Shown: piece by piece, positions 53,130-61,980 of the stretch | Position numbering within the stretch: the first letter of the stretch is position 1 | Layout of the letters: every line of letters begins with the position of its first letter | Assembly: GCF_902506415.1 (NCBI RefSeq) | Contig: NZ_LR733275.1 | Span: 1,899,795-1,963,794, forward strand | Direction of reading: 5' to 3' | Origin: Massilia sp. 9I | Lineage (GTDB): Bacteria; Pseudomonadota; Gammaproteobacteria; Burkholderiales; Burkholderiaceae_D | DNA: 64,000 nt | Notes under the pieces: model-generated | The model's input: only the letters and a program-made list of their open reading frames with translations | What the model was told of the DNA's origin: nothing | Databases searched by the model: none | Made by a program: the position numbers and the translations under genes

Positions 53130-54641
53130 ATGCAGCGCTTTCTGCCCGCCCGGCCCGCTGGCCGCGTCGCACTGTTCATTGTCCTGCTGTCGCTCGCGAC
53201 CCTGCTGTTGACCCGCCCTTCGAAGAGCGGCGACTTCCAGGAGTACGCGCTGATGACGATCGCCCTCGCCAGCCACGCGACACCCGATCTCCGCCTGTCC
53301 GACGTCGACACCGCCTCTCGCCTCTCGCCCGAGCCAGGTTTCGAACTGATACACGACCAGCTCCGCGTCGGCATGCGCCAAGCTGCCGAATATCCCTTCC
53401 CGGGCTTCGTGCGCGGCCACGATGGCAGCTATTACGCGATCCACTTCTTTGCCTATCCTGCCCTGGCGGCGATTCCCTTCAAGCTGATCGACGCTGCCGG
53501 CGGCAAGCCGTTCAAGGCATTCCAGCTGCTGAATCTCGGCGCCCTCGCCCTGCTGACAATTGCCCTGTACCGTTTCACCGGCACGCCGCGGCGCGCGATC
53601 TTCGGCACCGTGTTCTTCCTGCTGTCGGGCGGCCTGCTGTATGCGAACTGGGGCAGCCCGGAATTCTTCAGCGCCTGCGCGCTGTTGTCCGGCCTTTTCT
53701 TTGTGCTGGCCGGCAGTCCGTATGCTGGCGCCCTATTGGCCAGCGTCGCCGCGATGCAGAATCCGCCGCTGGTCGCCTTCGGACTGTTCGCGCCGCTGAT
53801 CCGGCTCACGTACGTCCATGCGCAGGAAAACCTGTCGTGGGCCGCGGCGTGGCGCAAGGTCGTCACGCGCCACACAGTGCTGGCCTCGATACTGCTGGTG
53901 GCGCTTGCCGCGCTGCCGGTCATGTTCAACCTGGCGAAGTTCGGCGTACCGAGTGTGATCGCGGTGCTGTCGACCGATCGCTCCCTGATGACGCTCGGAC
54001 GGCTCGTGTCCTTTTTCTTCGACCTGAACCAGGGCGCCATCGTGGGCCTCCCGGTGGCGATGCTGCTGGTGCTGGCCCAGCTGGCGGCGCAGGACCGTCT
54101 GCGCTGGCTGCCGCACCTGCTCGTGGCCATCCTGTTCAGCGTAGCGATGGCGATCCCCACGCTGTCGACGGTCAACTGGAATTCGGGCGCCTCCGGCATG
54201 ATGCGCTACGCCCTCTGGGGCGGCATGCCGCTGCTTTACCTGGGTTTGGTCTACCTGCAGCGCCTGCCGCGTTGGCCGCCCGCGCTGGTGGCCGCCATCC
54301 TGCTGGCACAGGCCGGCGCCATGACGTTCGCGCGCAGCTATGACTACCTCGAGTTCAGCCCGGCCGCGCGATTCATGCTGGCGCGCTTCCCTGCCCTTTA
54401 CGCGCCCGAGCCGGAAATCTTCATCGAGCGGACCTTGCACCAGGACGGCGCCGTCCACGCCGACGTGGTGGCGCCCTATCCATCGCCGCAGCATCCGGTG
54501 AAAATCCTGTTCAAGGCCGATAGCCGGACGGCGCATACTAGCCTGTGTGGCGCGGGAGGCCAGGTCAGGATTGAGCATGCGACTGGCGGCTGGGTCTACC
54601 TCGATGGTCCGCCTGCCTGCCTCCCGGGCGCGCACGACTGA
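53130..54641 (+). CDS. Polytopic GT-C-like membrane protein
   Basis: 503 residues with about ten to twelve membrane helices. After the first helix an acidic motif, SGDFQEY (Asp35, Glu38), sits where GT-C glycosyltransferases hold their catalytic acid. The C-terminal about 90 residues are soluble (HVKILFKADSR-like region). GT-C enzymes move sugars from lipid carriers outside the membrane. No sugar-polymer genes are adjacent, so the role is open. Confidence 0.65.
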   Translation: MQRFLPARPAGRVALFIVLLSLATLLLTRPSKSGDFQEYALMTIALASHATPDLRLSDVDTASRLSPEPGFELIHDQLRVGMRQAAEYPFPGFVRGHDGSYYAIHFFAYPALAAIPFKLIDAAGGKPFKAFQLLNLGALALLTIALYRFTGTPRRAIFGTVFFLLSGGLLYANWGSPEFFSACALLSGLFFVLAGSPYAGALLASVAAMQNPPLVAFGLFAPLIRLTYVHAQENLSWAAAWRKVVTRHTVLASILLVALAALPVMFNLAKFGVPSVIAVLSTDRSLMTLGRLVSFFFDLNQGAIVGLPVAMLLVLAQLAAQDRLRWLPHLLVAILFSVAMAIPTLSTVNWNSGASGMMRYALWGGMPLLYLGLVYLQRLPRWPPALVAAILLAQAGAMTFARSYDYLEFSPAARFMLARFPALYAPEPEIFIERTLHQDGAVHADVVAPYPSPQHPVKILFKADSRTAHTSLCGAGGQVRIEHATGGWVYLDGPPACLPGAHD

Positions 54642-54716
54642 ACTCCAGCCGTTTGCGTCACGATGCTTAGGTGGGTAAGAATGCGCTATGCGAACTGATC
54701 ACTCGAAAGGAAGAGC

Positions 54717-54995
54717 ATGGGCATCACCGTGAAGAACACGACACCGGACACGGCCAAGGTCACCCTGGTGGGCGAAATGATGGACGGGAAGTTCGACGCC
54801 AAGGTCATGGCGGAGACCGACGTCCCGTACACGAAGTACTGGGACAACGAACTCGAGCAACGCATCATTTACCTGAATCCTGACCCGGAACAGCTCACGT
54901 CGATCGTCGCAGCGCTGAACGATGGCCGCCTGTCGCTGGACGCCTTGCAGGAATTCGGCAGCTCGGACGGCGGCACCTCCGAACTGCCGATCTGA
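54717..54995 (+). CDS. Small hypothetical protein (92 aa)
   Basis: 92 residues starting MGITVKNTTPDTAKVTLVGE, soluble and acidic, with no signal peptide. AAAGGAAGAGC precedes the ATG. No family recognised. It is followed closely by the convergent recombinase gene. Confidence 0.6.
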   Translation: MGITVKNTTPDTAKVTLVGEMMDGKFDAKVMAETDVPYTKYWDNELEQRIIYLNPDPEQLTSIVAALNDGRLSLDALQEFGSSDGGTSELPI

Positions 54996-55010
54996 TCGCC
55001 AACCAGCTTT

Positions 55011-56171
55011 TCAAGGCAGCAGATCCTTCTTCGAGCCTACGATTTCGTCGTGGCGTTCGTGGTCCTGCTTGTGCAGGTAGCCCGCCGTCGTCGCGATGTT
55101 CGCATGGCCGGCGGTGTCCTGCAGGGTCTTGAGCTGCACTCCGCTGTTGGCGTGGTTGGTCAGCATGCTGTGGCGCAGCCAGTGGGTCGAGGCCTGGCGC
55201 AATGCCGCGGCGCTGTCGCCATCGCCCTGCGCTTCGGCGCGGTCGGCCGCTGCCACGAACACCGCTTTCAGCGCTTCCGACGCCGCTTCGTCCGTAATGC
55301 GCACCGCTTCCTTGCTGCGGCTCGAGAGCACGAGCGGCGTGCGGTCGGCGCGGCTGGCCTGCGGCAGCAGCCCGAAAGCCTGGCGATAGTCGCGGTAGGC
55401 GGCCAGCATCGCCGGCGGCACCGGCAGGCGGCGCGGCTTGGCGCCCTTCCCCATCACGTCCAGCCACCAGCGGCCGTCGCCCTCGTCGTAGATGGCGCCC
55501 ATGCTGGCACCCACGATCTCGTTGAGGCGCGCCCCGGTCTGGGCAAAGGCGATCAGCAGGAAGCGGTCGCGTTCGCGCTGGCGGATCGCCGCCGGGGTAT
55601 CGGCCGCGCGGTTCGACACTGCATCGAGCGCGTGTGCAATCGCCTGCGGCGTGAGGTAGCGCGAGATGCGTTTGGCCTGGTTCGCGCGCACATTGCGCAC
55701 CAGGCGCGCCGGGTTGCGCCGCAGGTAGCCGGTCTGCTCCGCGTAGCCGAGCAGGCCCTTCACCGCGATCATGGCCTGGCGCCGGCTGGCGTCGGACAAG
55801 GGCCCCGAAAATGGCCGGTAGCGCGGATCGTTGCGCGGCCATTTGGTGGTCGAGATCCATTCCGGCGGCGGATTGCGGATGAATTCCTTGTAGGCGTTCA
55901 GGTCGGCGACCGTCAGCTGCTGGAAAGTCTTGCGCGCCTCTTCCCGGCACCAGGTCAGGAAACGGTACAGCTCCTTCTGGGTGTTGGCGACCGATTTCGG
56001 ACTCAGTTCACCCTGGCCGATGTACTCGCGCGCCAGTTCGGCGTCGCTTTTCGCGTCCGTGACCGGCTCGTCGTTCACCCTGCGGAAAACCGCGCCGCGC
56101 GCGCTCGCAGCCAGCCGCTGCGGCGAATCTTCCGGCAGCGGGTCGAGGTCGATCGGGATGAAGGTCGGCAT
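55011..56171 (-). CDS. Tyrosine recombinase / integrase, LexA-box controlled
   Basis: 386 residues. A SAM-like core-binding domain spans about 45-160 (NTQKELYRFLTWCREE). The catalytic domain has Arg215 (TGARLNEI), Lys in GKGAKPR (242-245), His330 and Arg333 (HWLRHSM), His356 (GHANIATT) and nucleophile Tyr365. All residues of the RKHRHY set are present, so it should cut and rejoin DNA. It is longer than XerC/XerD (about 300). No phage, transposon or excisionase gene is adjacent. A canonical SOS box sits 11 bp upstream of the start and the dif site is about 3.1 kb away. ATG 56171 is used; a longer frame runs through the box. Confidence 0.9.
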   Translation of the reverse strand: MPTFIPIDLDPLPEDSPQRLAASARGAVFRRVNDEPVTDAKSDAELAREYIGQGELSPKSVANTQKELYRFLTWCREEARKTFQQLTVADLNAYKEFIRNPPPEWISTTKWPRNDPRYRPFSGPLSDASRRQAMIAVKGLLGYAEQTGYLRRNPARLVRNVRANQAKRISRYLTPQAIAHALDAVSNRAADTPAAIRQRERDRFLLIAFAQTGARLNEIVGASMGAIYDEGDGRWWLDVMGKGAKPRRLPVPPAMLAAYRDYRQAFGLLPQASRADRTPLVLSSRSKEAVRITDEAASEALKAVFVAAADRAEAQGDGDSAAALRQASTHWLRHSMLTNHANSGVQLKTLQDTAGHANIATTAGYLHKQDHERHDEIVGSKKDLLP

Positions 56172-56182
56172 GTTGCTTTCTG

Positions 56183-56204
56183 ATACTGTGTTTTTATACA
56201 GTAT
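56183..56204 (-). promoter_or_regulatory. LexA (SOS) box upstream of tyrosine recombinase
   Basis: ATACTGT (56183-56189), eight bases, then ACAGTAT (56198-56204) form a perfect 7-bp inverted repeat. It matches the beta/gammaproteobacterial LexA consensus CTGT-N8-ACAG and the longer TACTG-N10-CAGTA. It lies directly before the recombinase start on the minus strand and 75 bp before the divergent DUF411 gene, so it most likely represses the recombinase. Confidence 0.85.
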
Positions 56205-56278
56205 AGCAGCTTCGACAACGGGCACCAAGCGTACGGCTGCGGCATAATGCGTTTTTTTCTGTCGCCCTTGGAGCTCAC

Positions 56279-56722
56279 ATGTTGCTGCGTTTTCTTACCC
56301 AGGCGGCGTCCGCCGTCCTGCTCGCATTGCCCCTCGCGGCCAGCGCCGCCCAACCCGTGATCGAGGTCTACAAAAGCGCGACCTGCGGCTGCTGCAAGGA
56401 GTGGGTCAAGCACCTGGAGGCCAATGGCTTCACCGTGAAAACCCAGGACGTCCCCAATACCTCCGACTACCGCGAAAAATTCGGCATCCCGAACGAGTAT
56501 GGCTCCTGCCACACGGGCCGCGTGAACGGCTATGCGATCGAAGGGCACGTGCCGGCCAGTGACATCAAGCGCCTGCTGGCCACGAAACCGAAGGCGCGCG
56601 GCCTGGCGGTGCCGGGGATGCCGATGGGTTCGCCGGGCATGGAAGGACCGCGCAAGGATCCCTACGAGGTGCTGCTGGTGCAGGACGGCGGCAAGACCAG
56701 CGTCTACAAGCGCTACCCGTAA
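56279..56722 (+). CDS. DUF411 metal-binding protein
   Basis: 147 residues with a signal peptide (about 1-23, ASAAQ). The DUF411 motif TCGCCKEWVKHLEANGF and GSCHTGRVNGYAIEGHVPA follow. Members are periplasmic and often linked to copper handling. No copper genes are adjacent. It is divergent from the recombinase. Confidence 0.88.
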   Translation: MLLRFLTQAASAVLLALPLAASAAQPVIEVYKSATCGCCKEWVKHLEANGFTVKTQDVPNTSDYREKFGIPNEYGSCHTGRVNGYAIEGHVPASDIKRLLATKPKARGLAVPGMPMGSPGMEGPRKDPYEVLLVQDGGKTSVYKRYP

Positions 56723-56783
56723 GCCTGCGCCGGCCCCGCGGGATCGTCGGCATAATGGGTTCTCAGTTTCGATGGAGCCAGAG

Positions 56784-57122
56784 ATGAGCACACAGCAGAA
56801 CGATCCCTCGACGACGCTTGGCGTCGGCGGCGTCACCAGCGGCCAGCAAGGCGCCACCCCCACCCATGAAACCCAGCAGGAAACCGGCGGCAGCGGCGGC
56901 GATGGCCTGACCCGCAACCAGGCGGGCGAAACCACCAACGCACCCGACGGCGCCGTAGCCGGCGAGCGCCAGCACGTGGAGGCCGAAGGCAGCGCGATGA
57001 CGAACGTCGGCCGCGGAGCGCAGGACACGCGCCCGAACCAGGCCAGCCCCACGGGCACCGGCCTCGGTACGCCGGAAACCGGCGGCAACCAGGACGAAAG
57101 CGACCTGCCGCCCGGCCGCTAG
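56784..57122 (+). CDS. Gly/Thr/Gln-rich disordered hypothetical protein
   Basis: 112 residues starting MSTQQNDPSTTLGVGGV, almost wholly low-complexity (Gly, Thr, Gln, Asn, Glu), with no hydrophobic segment. It resembles small stress-associated hydrophilic proteins in composition only. GGAGCCAGAG precedes the ATG. Its stop overlaps the convergent pnuC stop by four bases. Confidence 0.55.
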   Translation: MSTQQNDPSTTLGVGGVTSGQQGATPTHETQQETGGSGGDGLTRNQAGETTNAPDGAVAGERQHVEAEGSAMTNVGRGAQDTRPNQASPTGTGLGTPETGGNQDESDLPPGR

Positions 57123-57712
57123 GCCGTCTCGATCACCGGCGCCGCCTTTGCGGTGGCGTCGCGCGCGGCCAGCTTGCGCCACCAGATCCAGGACACGATC
57201 GCGTTCACCCAGAAGGCGCCATACAGCACCGCGGTCAGATAGAGTTCGCGGCTGGCGTAGAGGGGAACGGCGATCGTGTTCACCAGCAGCCAGACCGGCC
57301 AGTTCTCGATCCGGCGCTGCATCATCAACAGCTGGGCGATCACGCTGAACACCAGCACGGCGGAGTCGATGAAAGGCGCGTAGGCGTTGGTGAAGTGGTG
57401 CAGCAGCGCGCCGTAGATGGCGGTGGCGGCAAGCCCTGCCGGCGCTATCCAGCCAAGCGTGCGCCAGCCCGCATGGGTGACCGGCAGTGGCGCGCCCTGC
57501 CTGCCGTGCAGCCAACGCCACCAGCCCAGTATGCTGGTCCCCACGAAGAACACCTGCAGCACAACGTCGGCATACAGCCGGCTTTGTGCAAACAAGATGC
57601 CGAACAGGGTGCAGCCGATGATTCCGGTCCACCAAGTGTGGACGCTATTGCGCCCGGCGAGGAAGATCGCCACGGCGGTGAAGGCGTTGGCCGCGATTTC
57701 GAGCGGGGTCAT
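57119..57712 (-). CDS. pnuC: PnuC family nicotinamide riboside (or related vitamin) transporter
   Basis: 197 residues with about seven membrane helices. The family core is QSRLYADVVLQVFFVGTSILGWWRW, which holds the conserved WxxW, and the end is AFWVNAIVSWIWWRK. PnuC proteins take up nicotinamide riboside by facilitated diffusion, trapped by phosphorylation inside. Nearby nadB, a sirtuin and nadC support an NAD-precursor role. Thiamine or riboflavin specificity cannot be excluded. Confidence 0.88.
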   Translation of the reverse strand: MTPLEIAANAFTAVAIFLAGRNSVHTWWTGIIGCTLFGILFAQSRLYADVVLQVFFVGTSILGWWRWLHGRQGAPLPVTHAGWRTLGWIAPAGLAATAIYGALLHHFTNAYAPFIDSAVLVFSVIAQLLMMQRRIENWPVWLLVNTIAVPLYASRELYLTAVLYGAFWVNAIVSWIWWRKLAARDATAKAAPVIETA

Positions 57713-57772
57713 GCAGGCTCCCTGTCAATAAGGGAGCACTGTAAGCGAGCCGGGGCGACCCGGCAAGCTGAC

Positions 57773-58273
57773 TTACATGCGGATGGTGCCGTGATCGGCG
57801 TCGACGTCCGGCGTCGAACCGGTGACGGCCGCCTTGGCCATCGCGAACATGCGCACCATCTTGCTGTCGTTCGAATCCCAGTACTCGGCCGCGTGCGGCA
57901 TTACCCGCACCAGCACCACGTGCTCGTCCTCGGGGCCGGCCGGGAACCAGGCCTGCACCATCGGATTCCACAGCGCGTGGATCTGGTTGCGGTCGACCAC
58001 GCGCTCAGCATGGCCGCTGACCGAGACGTAGGTGCTGTCATCGTTGTTGGCGAAGCTGACGTTGACCTCGGGCTCGTGGGCGATGTTGTCCCACAGTTCG
58101 GTGGTAGTACGGGTGTAGAACCACAGGCCGCCTTCGGCGTCGACCTGCTGGTTGGTCATCGGCTGGCTGACCAGGTGGCCATTCTGGTCGCGCGTGGTGA
58201 ACATGGCGAAGCGCATCGAGCCGATCTTCTCGGACAGGGCGGCCGCGTGCGCTTGGGCGTTATGGTCTGGCAT
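57773..58273 (-). CDS. Pyridoxamine 5'-phosphate oxidase-like general stress protein
   Basis: 166 residues of the split-barrel flavin-binding type: RFAMFTTRDQNGHLVSQPMTNQ, GLWFYTRTTTELW, VNVSFANNDDSTYVSVSGHAE and MVQAWFPAGPEDEHVVLVRV. This is the general stress protein 26-like class that binds FMN/FAD. It lies 60 bp upstream of pnuC on the same strand. Confidence 0.88.
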   Translation of the reverse strand: MPDHNAQAHAAALSEKIGSMRFAMFTTRDQNGHLVSQPMTNQQVDAEGGLWFYTRTTTELWDNIAHEPEVNVSFANNDDSTYVSVSGHAERVVDRNQIHALWNPMVQAWFPAGPEDEHVVLVRVMPHAAEYWDSNDSKMVRMFAMAKAAVTGSTPDVDADHGTIRM

Positions 58274-58432
58274 GGCATTCCTCGCTGATTGGTTGAATCC
58301 CGATCCTAGCCTGCGCCAGGCCGCCCATCCGTGCGTCGGCGTACACTGACCCGGCCTTGACCTTGCGCCCAGCCCTCACACGCTCTAGCCAAATCGTCTA
58401 TAGTGATGCCTCTGTACAAAACTTAACTCGCC

Positions 58433-60061
58433 ATGAAATTTGACGTCGCTATTGTCGGCAGCGGTCTGGCCGGCCTGTCGGTGGCCCTCCACCTGGCGCA
58501 GACGCGCAAGGTTGCAATCATCTCCAAACGCGCGCTGCTGGACGGTGCCAGCAACTGGGCCCAGGGCGGCATCGCCGCCGTGCTCGACTCGGGCGACAGC
58601 CACGACCAGCATATCGCCGACACCCTGGTGGCCGGCGCCGGCCTGTGCGAAGAAGCGGCCACCCGCTACATCGTCGAGAACGGCCGCGCCGCGATCGAAT
58701 GGCTGATCGAACAGGGCGTGCCCTTCACCCGCGACGCCTCGGCCGAGCTGGGCTTTCACCTGACCCGCGAGGGCGGCCACAGCCAGCGCCGCATCATCCA
58801 CGCCGCCGACGCCACCGGCCACGCGGTGCAGGTGACGCTGGAGCAGAAAGTGCGCGCGCATCCGAACATCGCTTTGTTCGAGCACCACTGCGCGATCGAC
58901 GTCATCACTTCCGACAAGCTCACCGGCAAGGGTGTGCACGGCGGCGCGCCGCACCTGGTTGGGCAGCCACGCTGCTACGGCCTGTACGTGCAGGACGAAG
59001 AGAGCGGCCAGGTGCTCACTTTCGAAGCCGAGCACACGGTGCTGGCCACCGGCGGCGCCGGCAAGGTCTACCTGTACACCACGAATCCCGACACCGCCAC
59101 CGGCGACGGCATCGCAATGGCCTGGCGCGCCGGCTGCCGCGTGTCGAACATGGAATTCATCCAGTTCCACCCGACCTGCCTGTACCACCCATATGCGAAA
59201 TCCTTCCTGATCACGGAAGCAATCCGCGGCGAAGGCGGCCTGTTGAAACTTCCGCCGGAAGCGGGACCCGCTGCCGGCACCCGCTTCATGCCGGCCCATG
59301 ACGAGCGCGGCGAACTGGCCCCGCGCGACGTGGTCGCGCGCGCGATCGACTTCGAGATGAAGAAGCGCGGCCTGGACTACGTCCACCTCGACATCAGCCA
59401 CCAGGACCCGGAATTCCTGAAGGAGCACTTCCCGACCATTTACGCGCGCTGCCTGGAGCTGGGCATCGACATCACCAAGGAACCGATTCCGGTGGTGCCG
59501 GCGGTGCACTTCACCTGCGGCGGGATCGTCACCGACCTGGCCGGCCGCACCGATATCCCGGGCCTGTACGCCGTGGGCGAGACCGCCTGCACCGGCCTGC
59601 ACGGCGCCAACCGCCTGGCCAGCAACTCGCTGCTCGAATGCGTGGTCATCGGGCGCGCCTGCGCGCACCAGATCGCGGCGGCGCCAAAGATCGAGAATCC
59701 GGTGCTGCCGCCCTGGGACGAATCGCGCGTGACGAATGCGGACGAGGAAGTGGTCATCGCCCACAACTGGGACGAGCTGCGCCGCTTCATGTGGAACTAC
59801 GTCGGCATCGTGCGCACCACCAAGCGCCTGGAGCGGGCGCAGCACCGCATCAAGCTGTTGAAGGAAGAGATCGACGAATACTACCGCAACTTCCGCATCA
59901 CCCACGACCTGCTGGAGCTGCGCAACCTGGTCGAGGTGGCGTCCCTGATCGTCAACAGTGCACTCTCGCGCCACGAGAGCCGCGGCCTGCATTATTCTCG
60001 CGACTTCCCGGATACCCTGCCGAAGGCGCTGCCGAGCGTGCTGACGCCGGAACGCCGCTAA
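58433..60061 (+). CDS. nadB: L-aspartate oxidase
   Basis: 542 residues, the normal NadB length. The FAD motif is VGSGLAGLSVALHLA (Gly9, 11, 14). NWAQGGIAAVL, HPTCLYHP, and the ThrCysGlyGly region HFTCGGIVTDLAGRT are NadB signatures, with the catalytic Arg in DVVARAID. It oxidises L-aspartate to iminoaspartate for quinolinate and NAD synthesis. nadC lies 3.3 kb downstream on the other strand. nadA is not in the window. Confidence 0.95.
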   Translation: MKFDVAIVGSGLAGLSVALHLAQTRKVAIISKRALLDGASNWAQGGIAAVLDSGDSHDQHIADTLVAGAGLCEEAATRYIVENGRAAIEWLIEQGVPFTRDASAELGFHLTREGGHSQRRIIHAADATGHAVQVTLEQKVRAHPNIALFEHHCAIDVITSDKLTGKGVHGGAPHLVGQPRCYGLYVQDEESGQVLTFEAEHTVLATGGAGKVYLYTTNPDTATGDGIAMAWRAGCRVSNMEFIQFHPTCLYHPYAKSFLITEAIRGEGGLLKLPPEAGPAAGTRFMPAHDERGELAPRDVVARAIDFEMKKRGLDYVHLDISHQDPEFLKEHFPTIYARCLELGIDITKEPIPVVPAVHFTCGGIVTDLAGRTDIPGLYAVGETACTGLHGANRLASNSLLECVVIGRACAHQIAAAPKIENPVLPPWDESRVTNADEEVVIAHNWDELRRFMWNYVGIVRTTKRLERAQHRIKLLKEEIDEYYRNFRITHDLLELRNLVEVASLIVNSALSRHESRGLHYSRDFPDTLPKALPSVLTPERR

Positions 60062-60102
60062 TCGTTGTTCTCCGGCCCGCTCGCGTGGGCCGGATCCCCG
60101 CC

Positions 60103-61002
60103 ATGAACCGCCCTGCCCTCACACCATCCACCATCGCCCTCTTGAGCGTGCCGCCCATCCTCTGGGCCGGCAACGCCATTGTCGGCCGGCTGGTGCGCGA
60201 CGCCGTGCCGCCGATGACCCTGAACCTGATCCGCTGGTCGATCGCGCTCTTGGTGCTGGTGCCGCTCGGGCGCGCGGCGCTGCGGCACGGCAGCGGCGTT
60301 CTGACCAACTGGCGCCGCTACGCCATGCTCGGGCTGCTCGGCGTGGGGCTCTACAATTCACTGCAATACCTGGCGCTGCAGAGTTCAACGCCGATCAACG
60401 TCACCCTGGTGGCCTCCGGCGTGCCGGTCTGGATGCTGCTGGTTGGGCGCCTGTTCTACGGCGTGCCGGTCAAGCGCAAGCAGATCGTCGGGGCGTTGCT
60501 GTCGATCCTGGGCGTACTGGTGGTGCTGTGCCGCGGCGACATCCACCAGCTCTTGCAGCTGCGCCTCGTGATCGGCGACCTGTACATGATCCTGGCCACC
60601 ATCGCCTGGTCCTTCTACAGCTGGATGCTGATGCAGCAGAAGGATGTGCCGGGTCTGCGCGCGGACTGGGCGGCGTTCCTGCTGGCCCAGGTCGGCTACG
60701 GGGTGCTGTGGTCGGCCGCGCTGGCCGGTGGCGAATGGGCGCTGCGCGACACGCACATCGCCTGGAGCTGGCCGCTCGCGGCAGCCCTGCTGTACGTGGC
60801 GATCGGCCCCGCGATCCTGGCAATGCGCTGCTGGGGCGCCGGCGTGCAGCGCGCCGGCCCGAGCATCGGCGCCTTCTTCATCAACCTGACGCCGCTGTTC
60901 ACGGCGCTGCTGTCCTCCGCCTTCCTGGGCGAGGCGCCCCACCTCTACCACGTGCTGGCCTTCGGCATGATCGTGGGCGGGATCGCCGTCTCCGCGCGCT
61001 GA
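60103..61002 (+). CDS. EamA/DMT family transporter
   Basis: 299 residues with about ten membrane helices in two EamA repeats (PPILWAGNAIVGRLVRDAVPP and AFFINLTPLFTALLSSAFLGE). Members export amino acids, purines or other metabolites; substrate unknown. It begins 41 bp after nadB and may be co-transcribed. The longer open frame overlaps nadB and is rejected. Confidence 0.9.
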   Translation: MNRPALTPSTIALLSVPPILWAGNAIVGRLVRDAVPPMTLNLIRWSIALLVLVPLGRAALRHGSGVLTNWRRYAMLGLLGVGLYNSLQYLALQSSTPINVTLVASGVPVWMLLVGRLFYGVPVKRKQIVGALLSILGVLVVLCRGDIHQLLQLRLVIGDLYMILATIAWSFYSWMLMQQKDVPGLRADWAAFLLAQVGYGVLWSAALAGGEWALRDTHIAWSWPLAAALLYVAIGPAILAMRCWGAGVQRAGPSIGAFFINLTPLFTALLSSAFLGEAPHLYHVLAFGMIVGGIAVSAR

Positions 61003-61086
61003 CGCCTGGCGGTCGTTCAGGCCGGAAAGGTGTGTCCATGCGCCGGGAGGGGATGTTACGATCCCATCCAATGGAGGTACCGTAAC

Positions 61087-61980
61087 ATGGCAGAAGGTTT
61101 CACCGTTCAAGACCAGGCCGAGGCGCTGGCGGAATTCCTCGAACGGTATCCGCGCGCGCTGGTCCTGACAGGCGCCGGCCTGTCGACCGCGTCGGGCATT
61201 CCCGATTACCGCGACCGTGATGGCACCCGCCGCGGCCGCATGCCGATCCAGGGTCCGGAATTCCGGCGCTCGATCGACGTCCAGCGCCGCTACTGGGCGC
61301 GCAGCATGGTCGGCTGGCCGATCATGGCGAAGGCCCGGCCGAATCACGGGCACCGGGCGCTCGCGCGGCTGGAAAAACACGGCCGCTTTGGCCACCTGCT
61401 GACCCAGAACGTCGACGGCCTGCATCAGCAGGCCGGCAGCCTGGCGGTCCTCGAACTGCATGGCAACGTCCACAGCGTGGTCTGCATGCACTGCAAGGCA
61501 CAGTTTCCGCGCGCCTTCGTGCAAACGCTGCTGAACGAGGCCAATCCCGAACTGGCGAACGTGCTGGCGACCCCGCTGCCCGATGGCGACGCCGCGATCG
61601 AGCCGGATGCGCTCGAAGACTTCCATTTGCCCTTCTGCGTCCATTGCGGCGGCGCGCTGTCGCCGGATGTCGTATTCTTCGGCGATGGCATCCCGCCGCC
61701 GCGCACCGCCTGCGCGCTGGCCCAGATGGAAGCGGCCGACGCGCTGCTGGTGGTGGGTTCGTCGCTGATGGTGTATTCGGGTTTCCGCTTCTGCCGCATG
61801 GCGAATGCAGCGGGCAAGCCGATCGCCGCGGTCAATCTCGGTCGCACCCGCGCCGATGAGCTGATCGCACTCAAAATAGAAGAGTCGGCCGAGCGGTTGC
61901 TGCCGCGCGTCGCCGACCTGCTCCACGCGGAGGAGCCGGAGGAGTCACATCCAACAATCGACCACAGGGGGATTTTGTGA
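61087..61980 (+). CDS. NAD-dependent protein deacylase (sirtuin)
   Basis: 297 residues. NAD-binding motif LTGAGLSTASGIPDYRD near the N-terminus. QNVDGLHQQAGS and catalytic His in LELHGNVH. Zinc cysteines in CMHCKA and CVHCGG. It removes acyl groups from lysine with NAD, so it links to the NAD-related genes on both sides. The longer spacer between the two zinc pairs (about 45 residues) is of the class II/III bacterial type. Its stop overlaps the next gene's GTG start (GTGA). Confidence 0.92.
   Translation: MAEGFTVQDQAEALAEFLERYPRALVLTGAGLSTASGIPDYRDRDGTRRGRMPIQGPEFRRSIDVQRRYWARSMVGWPIMAKARPNHGHRALARLEKHGRFGHLLTQNVDGLHQQAGSLAVLELHGNVHSVVCMHCKAQFPRAFVQTLLNEANPELANVLATPLPDGDAAIEPDALEDFHLPFCVHCGGALSPDVVFFGDGIPPPRTACALAQMEAADALLVVGSSLMVYSGFRFCRMANAAGKPIAAVNLGRTRADELIALKIEESAERLLPRVADLLHAEEPEESHPTIDHRGIL

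Noticed and set aside
61051-61060. GGGAGGGG as a KOPS octamer facing away from dif
   Set aside because: It does not fit GGGNAGGG because the fifth base is G, not A.
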